A stretch of 64,000 bases of DNA from an uncultured Eubacteriales bacterium (GTDB lineage: Bacteria > Bacillota > Clostridia > Oscillospirales > CAG-272). Where the stretch lies: the NCBI GenBank assembly GCA_934503195.1, contig CAKSVM010000002.1, positions 18,519 to 82,518 of the forward strand, given 5' to 3'. Shown piece after piece: positions 61,637 to 64,000 of the stretch. The notes beneath the pieces were generated by a model, which worked only from the letters and a program-made list of their open reading frames with translations, was not told the DNA's origin and made no database searches. How positions within the stretch are numbered: the first letter of the stretch is position 1; every line of letters starts with the position of its first letter. Made by a program: the position numbers and the translations under genes.

Positions 61637-61977
61637 GGTTTCTTAAGCGGCTGATAATCGCCGTCCTGATTTACATCGCCGTGTACCTGCCGTTCGTCGC
61701 GATACTTCAAGCGGTCAGCGGCGGTGATTACACGGCGGCGTACAGCGTCGGCGGCATTGTGGGCGCGATTGAACTCGCGCTCGGCAGCATCATTAAAATA
61801 ACCGAAAACCGGGAGGTAAAGAAAAATGGATATATCGAAAGTGATTCCGTGGGTGATTCTTGCGCTGGTGGGAATCGCGGCGGCGGTGGTGTTTGTGGTG
61901 ACGCTGATTCAAGCGTCCCCGGCACGGAGGAAGGAGATTCTGAACTCGGTTCTGATGTCACTCGCGGTCGAAGCTGA
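61633..61977 (+). CDS. Putative small membrane protein of the lysis module
   Basis: Residues 1-60 hold two membrane helices (LIIAVLIYIAVYLPFVAILQAV and VGGIVGAIELALGSIIKI). After residue ~65 the frame runs through the next gene for 152 bp as a Gly/Ser/Asp-rich sequence that may be only overlap. Possibly an auxiliary holin. It overlaps the lysin stop by 4 bp. Confidence 0.6.
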   Translation: MRFLKRLIIAVLIYIAVYLPFVAILQAVSGGDYTAAYSVGGIVGAIELALGSIIKITENREVKKNGYIESDSVGDSCAGGNRGGGGVCGDADSSVPGTEEGDSELGSDVTRGRS

Positions 61978-62167
61978 GCGGCTCTACGGCGCGAAGACAG
62001 GACAGCTCAAGAAGCAGCAGGTCATTGCGTGGCTGTACGCGCGGTACAAGTGGCTTACTTGGCTCGTGTCGGAGGAGTCGCTTTCGAAGCTCATTGACGA
62101 AGTTGTCGCGCGGATGAATGAGTGGATGAAGAGCAATCCCGTTGGTGCGGAGAATGCGCTGAAGTAA
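61826..62167 (+). CDS. LLH-family phage holin
   Basis: A 113-aa protein with one strong N-terminal membrane helix (VIPWVILALVGIAAAVVFVVTLI) and the family segment LAVEAERLYGAKTGQLKKQQVIAWLYARYKWLTWLVSEE. It permeabilises the membrane for the endolysin. GGGAGGT lies 8 bp upstream. Confidence 0.85.
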   Translation: MDISKVIPWVILALVGIAAAVVFVVTLIQASPARRKEILNSVLMSLAVEAERLYGAKTGQLKKQQVIAWLYARYKWLTWLVSEESLSKLIDEVVARMNEWMKSNPVGAENALK

Positions 62168-62173
62168 AAGGAA

Positions 62174-62211
62174 AACGCTACCGCTGAATTACTCAGTGGT
62201 AGCGTTATTTT
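62174..62211. terminator. Bidirectional terminator at the end of the late operon
   Basis: A 14-pair stem starting AACGCTACC and ending GGTAGCGTT, with T-rich sequence on both strands. The last codons of the convergent membrane gene lie inside it. Confidence 0.88.
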
Positions 62212-63115
62212 GTTCGAAATAGATTTGCGAAGTAACGTCGGGTTCGACAGATGTTTCTGCGGCTTCGGATTCGATGGATTCAAAGTGCTTCCTGATCTCG
62301 TCATCTCTTAATTCTACGGTACCTTTTTGCCACATTATGAATACGATAGCAATCAGTATCCCGAAGATAAGATAAACAATTCCAAGTGGAATGCAGGTTT
62401 TTAGGTTAAATAGTTTTTGCCTTGCTAATACTCCAACAAAGTAGAACATGAAGAATATTACTGTGACAAAAACAATACCAATTACAAGCGCGACAATCAA
62501 CAGGCGGTATATGCTAACTCCCTTGATATTTTCAAGCACTGATGTCGAGAAAGCCATTCCTCCTACAAACGCAAGAACGACAGAAGCGAAAATTCCGAGG
62601 ATGGCGATATAGTCAAGTTTGGATTTTTCGATTGAATCTCGAATATTGTTTGACTCACTCTGAATTTCTTCAACTTTATCTGATAGATTCATCAATGTTG
62701 TACCTTGGTTTGCTACATAGATATCGCCCTTGTCTGAATAAGCCATTCTTGCAACTTCAAGGCTTACATGATCGTATAGTTTATGAATGCTTTTGCTTAC
62801 ATCAATAGCGTTTCCGTTTTCATCGGTGTTTTTTGACTGATAATGCTCATTGAGAAACCATAGATTAGCCATCAAAATTTCTAATGACCCACTGGATAGA
62901 GTTTCATCAGATTTTATTTCAAACACTTTTGCAAAAATATCAGAATAATAGTGACGAAACTCGTTATCTTTGTCTGGTGAGTGATATATTGATTCAAGTT
63001 CTCGGTAAACATCAATTCTCTCACTTCTATTAGAAAGTAAGTTCTCAGATGAAGCCAATTTTGAAAGCAATTTGTCGAGTTGATCTCTTTTTGCGCGAAT
63101 TTCTGAACTTTCCAT
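62189..63115 (-). CDS. Membrane protein partner of the Panacea antitoxin (candidate toxin)
   Basis: A 308-aa protein, AT-rich. The N-terminal 165 residues are soluble and helical; three membrane segments lie at ~168-190, 203-230 and 242-262; a short acidic tail follows. It starts 3 bp after the Panacea gene, as in PanAT operons, where partners are often membrane-active toxins. The toxin role is inferred only from pairing; an exclusion or defence role is also possible. Confidence 0.7.
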   Translation of the reverse strand: MESSEIRAKRDQLDKLLSKLASSENLLSNRSERIDVYRELESIYHSPDKDNEFRHYYSDIFAKVFEIKSDETLSSGSLEILMANLWFLNEHYQSKNTDENGNAIDVSKSIHKLYDHVSLEVARMAYSDKGDIYVANQGTTLMNLSDKVEEIQSESNNIRDSIEKSKLDYIAILGIFASVVLAFVGGMAFSTSVLENIKGVSIYRLLIVALVIGIVFVTVIFFMFYFVGVLARQKLFNLKTCIPLGIVYLIFGILIAIVFIMWQKGTVELRDDEIRKHFESIESEAAETSVEPDVTSQIYFEQNNATTE

Positions 63116-63118
63116 TGG

Positions 63119-63544
63119 TTAGCCGTTTTTTCTAATAAGATCCAACGGTATAGTGCGATGGTTACCAGTTCCATTTGCATAGATGCAGTCCCATGCACTA
63201 CCTATCCTATGAGTTTCTTTTACCAAGTTCCATGGGTCAAGACTACGTTTCTCGCAAACGATGGGGTCGATAAAGGCACTATCAGATTTGGCGATGTCGC
63301 TAGTGTACTCATTCAATATAGGCATACCGCCATAACCGCAGAAGCGGTAATACGCATTTGGAACTACTGGTCCAAATTGCCATGCCTCAATCGGATCCTC
63401 GAATGCGGGAACACCTTTCTTCTGTAGATACTCCTTCTGTATGAAGTACAGTATCTTCTGAAGCTGTAGATTGCTTATAGGTTTGTTTTCCCTGGCGCAT
63501 TTCGTGATAATGTATTTCGACAATTCAACAGCCGAATAAGCCAT
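63119..63544 (-). CDS. Panacea-domain (SocA/GepA, DUF4065) antitoxin
   Basis: A 141-aa Panacea protein: SKYIITKCARENKPISNLQLQKILYFIQKEYLQK, then FEDPIEAWQFGPVVPNAYYRFCGYG. These neutralise many unrelated toxins. The gene lies upstream of a membrane protein with 3-bp spacing and has its own promoter and inverted repeat. GGAGG lies 8 bp before the ATG. Confidence 0.9.
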   Translation of the reverse strand: MAYSAVELSKYIITKCARENKPISNLQLQKILYFIQKEYLQKKGVPAFEDPIEAWQFGPVVPNAYYRFCGYGGMPILNEYTSDIAKSDSAFIDPIVCEKRSLDPWNLVKETHRIGSAWDCIYANGTGNHRTIPLDLIRKNG

Positions 63545-63573
63545 ACTAACACCTCCATATACTTATTATATGC

Positions 63574-63624
63574 TGCTCCAAAAAGGAGCATGATAATTAT
63601 ACCACGTTTTTTGAAAAAAGTCAA
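63574..63624 (-). promoter_or_regulatory. Promoter and operator of the Panacea operon
   Basis: Minus strand TTGACT, 17 bp, TATAAT (63624-63596). Just downstream lies TGCTCC-5-GGAGCA (63590-63574), an inverted repeat over the transcription start: a likely autoregulatory site. Confidence 0.72.
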
Positions 63625-63777
63625 GAGCAAATCGATGAATTTATATATAAATAGCACGCTTTTTTTGTTGTTACTGCATAATAAACGGAGAAGTAAGATT
63701 TTTCATGAGAATCTTCCAAAAATGCGCTGCCTCCATTTATGATAGTTTAATCTATGGCGACCCTGCCGCTTTTTCTG

Positions 63778-63811
63778 TACACGCCGTACACGATTCCTAC
63801 ACGTTTACACG
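63778..63811. promoter_or_regulatory. Candidate integrase arm sites, right
   Basis: Four TACACG direct repeats at 63778, 63787, 63798 and 63806, matching the two near attL. The stretch 63625-63777 shows no gene or other signal. Confidence 0.55.
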
Positions 63812-63871
63812 AAAAAAACGGTTTTTCAGCCCGACACGAAATCAGACCGAAAAGCCGAAAACAGGCATAAA

Positions 63872-63915
63872 ATCAGGACTTTTCGCACATCTAAAAAGAC
63901 TGCAAAAAGCCCTGA
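63872..63915 (-). terminator. Phage-supplied terminator downstream of tRNA-Pro
   Basis: Minus strand stem TCAGGGCTTTTT ... AAAAGTCCTGA with U-rich end. It replaces the host terminator now left at 25578-25611 and even resembles it (CAGGAC/GTCCTG). Confidence 0.65.
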
Positions 63916-63921
63916 AATCCT

Positions 63922-63944
63922 ATGGTCGGAGTGAGGTGATTCGA
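63922..63944. other. attR core
   Basis: 23-bp copy identical to attL, covering the CCA, acceptor strand and part of the T arm of tRNA-Pro. Confidence 0.92.
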
Positions 63945-63999
63945 ACACCCGACCTCTTGGTCCCGAACCAAGCGCTCTACCAAGCTGAGCCACACCCCG
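63923..63999 (-). tRNA. tRNA-Pro (anticodon CGG)
   Basis: A 77-base cloverleaf on the minus strand: acceptor arms CGGGGTG / CACTCCG, anticodon stem CTTGG/CCAAG with loop TTCGGGA, T loop GTTCGAATC and encoded CCA. The prophage lies immediately 3' of it and restores its 3' end. Confidence 0.96.
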
Positions 64000-64000
64000 G

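Larger units (their letters stand above)
25615..63944. mobile_element. Prophage, siphovirus-like, in tRNA-Pro
   Basis: Identical 23-bp cores at 25615-25637 and 63922-63944 bound a complete gene set: integrase, lysogeny control, replication/recombination, packaging, head, tail, lysis and accessory genes. The right core is the 3' end of an intact tRNA-Pro. All modules are in the standard order; the only apparent break in an essential gene is the terminase, which has a likely programmed frameshift. The ~38.3-kb size fits temperate siphoviruses of Firmicutes. Confidence 0.95.

Overview
The window is about 25.6 kb of a GC-rich, Gram-positive (Firmicutes, Clostridia-like, probably gut) chromosome, followed by a nearly complete 38.3-kb siphovirus-type prophage in a tRNA-Pro gene. 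The host assignment rests on AGGAGG-type ribosome sites, lipoproteins with Thr/Ser-rich linkers, a LiaF-like protein, a PrsA-like foldase, and promoters close to TTGACA-N17-TATAAT. Species cannot be named from the sequence alone.

Host part (1-25,614). A type II fatty-acid operon (fabG end, fabF, fabZ, accD, accA) is followed on the minus strand by DUF4097 -> peptidyl-tRNA hydrolase 2 -> serine-hydrolase lipoprotein. Then come a sugar kinase (KDG kinase type), a PrsA-like foldase with a LiaF-like membrane protein, and a carbohydrate block. That block holds a GH78-like rhamnosidase, two AraC regulators, a DUF6259-type glycosidase, two solute-binding lipoproteins and the decayed remains of a third. 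An esterase lipoprotein, a serpin lipoprotein, a GNAT acetyltransferase behind a short leader peptide, a SIMPL protein and a MATE exporter follow. Two repeat families are dispersed here: an ~80-bp hairpin element (2 copies) and a ~130-bp REP-like element (2 tandem pairs).

Prophage (25,615-63,944). The 23-bp core attL/attR repeats are the 3' end of a tRNA-Pro(CGG) on the minus strand, which is intact at the right end. TACACG direct repeats inside both ends look like integrase arm sites. Leftward genes: integrase, an AT-rich 521-aa unknown, an ImmA/IrrE protease and a CI-like repressor. Divergent promoters of the repressor and a Cro-like gene carry the same operator inside their spacers. Rightward early genes: small unknowns, a BRO antirepressor, an SMC-like ATPase, a Sak4-like ATPase, a DUF669-like protein, an SF2 helicase, an HNH insertion, a primase-helicase, an origin-like repeat block, RusA and a sigma-like late regulator. 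Late genes: TerS, TerL (needing a +1 frameshift at CCC-TGA), portal, a MuF-type head protein carrying an HEMWH metallopeptidase domain, scaffold, capsid, connectors, tail tube, chaperones, tape measure, baseplate, a poly-glycine adhesin, a CBM-like protein, a GH25 lysin and an LLH holin. At the right end lies a Panacea antitoxin with a membrane partner (PanAT-like) with its own promoter and operator.

Most notable: (i) a self-contained cassette inside the late operon, consisting of an internal consensus promoter, the metallopeptidase domain, a 53-aa candidate immunity protein and a terminator; (ii) the terminase frameshift; (iii) the PanAT-like pair; (iv) the unknown 521-aa lysogeny-region protein; (v) several short phased repeats that look like operator or origin sites.
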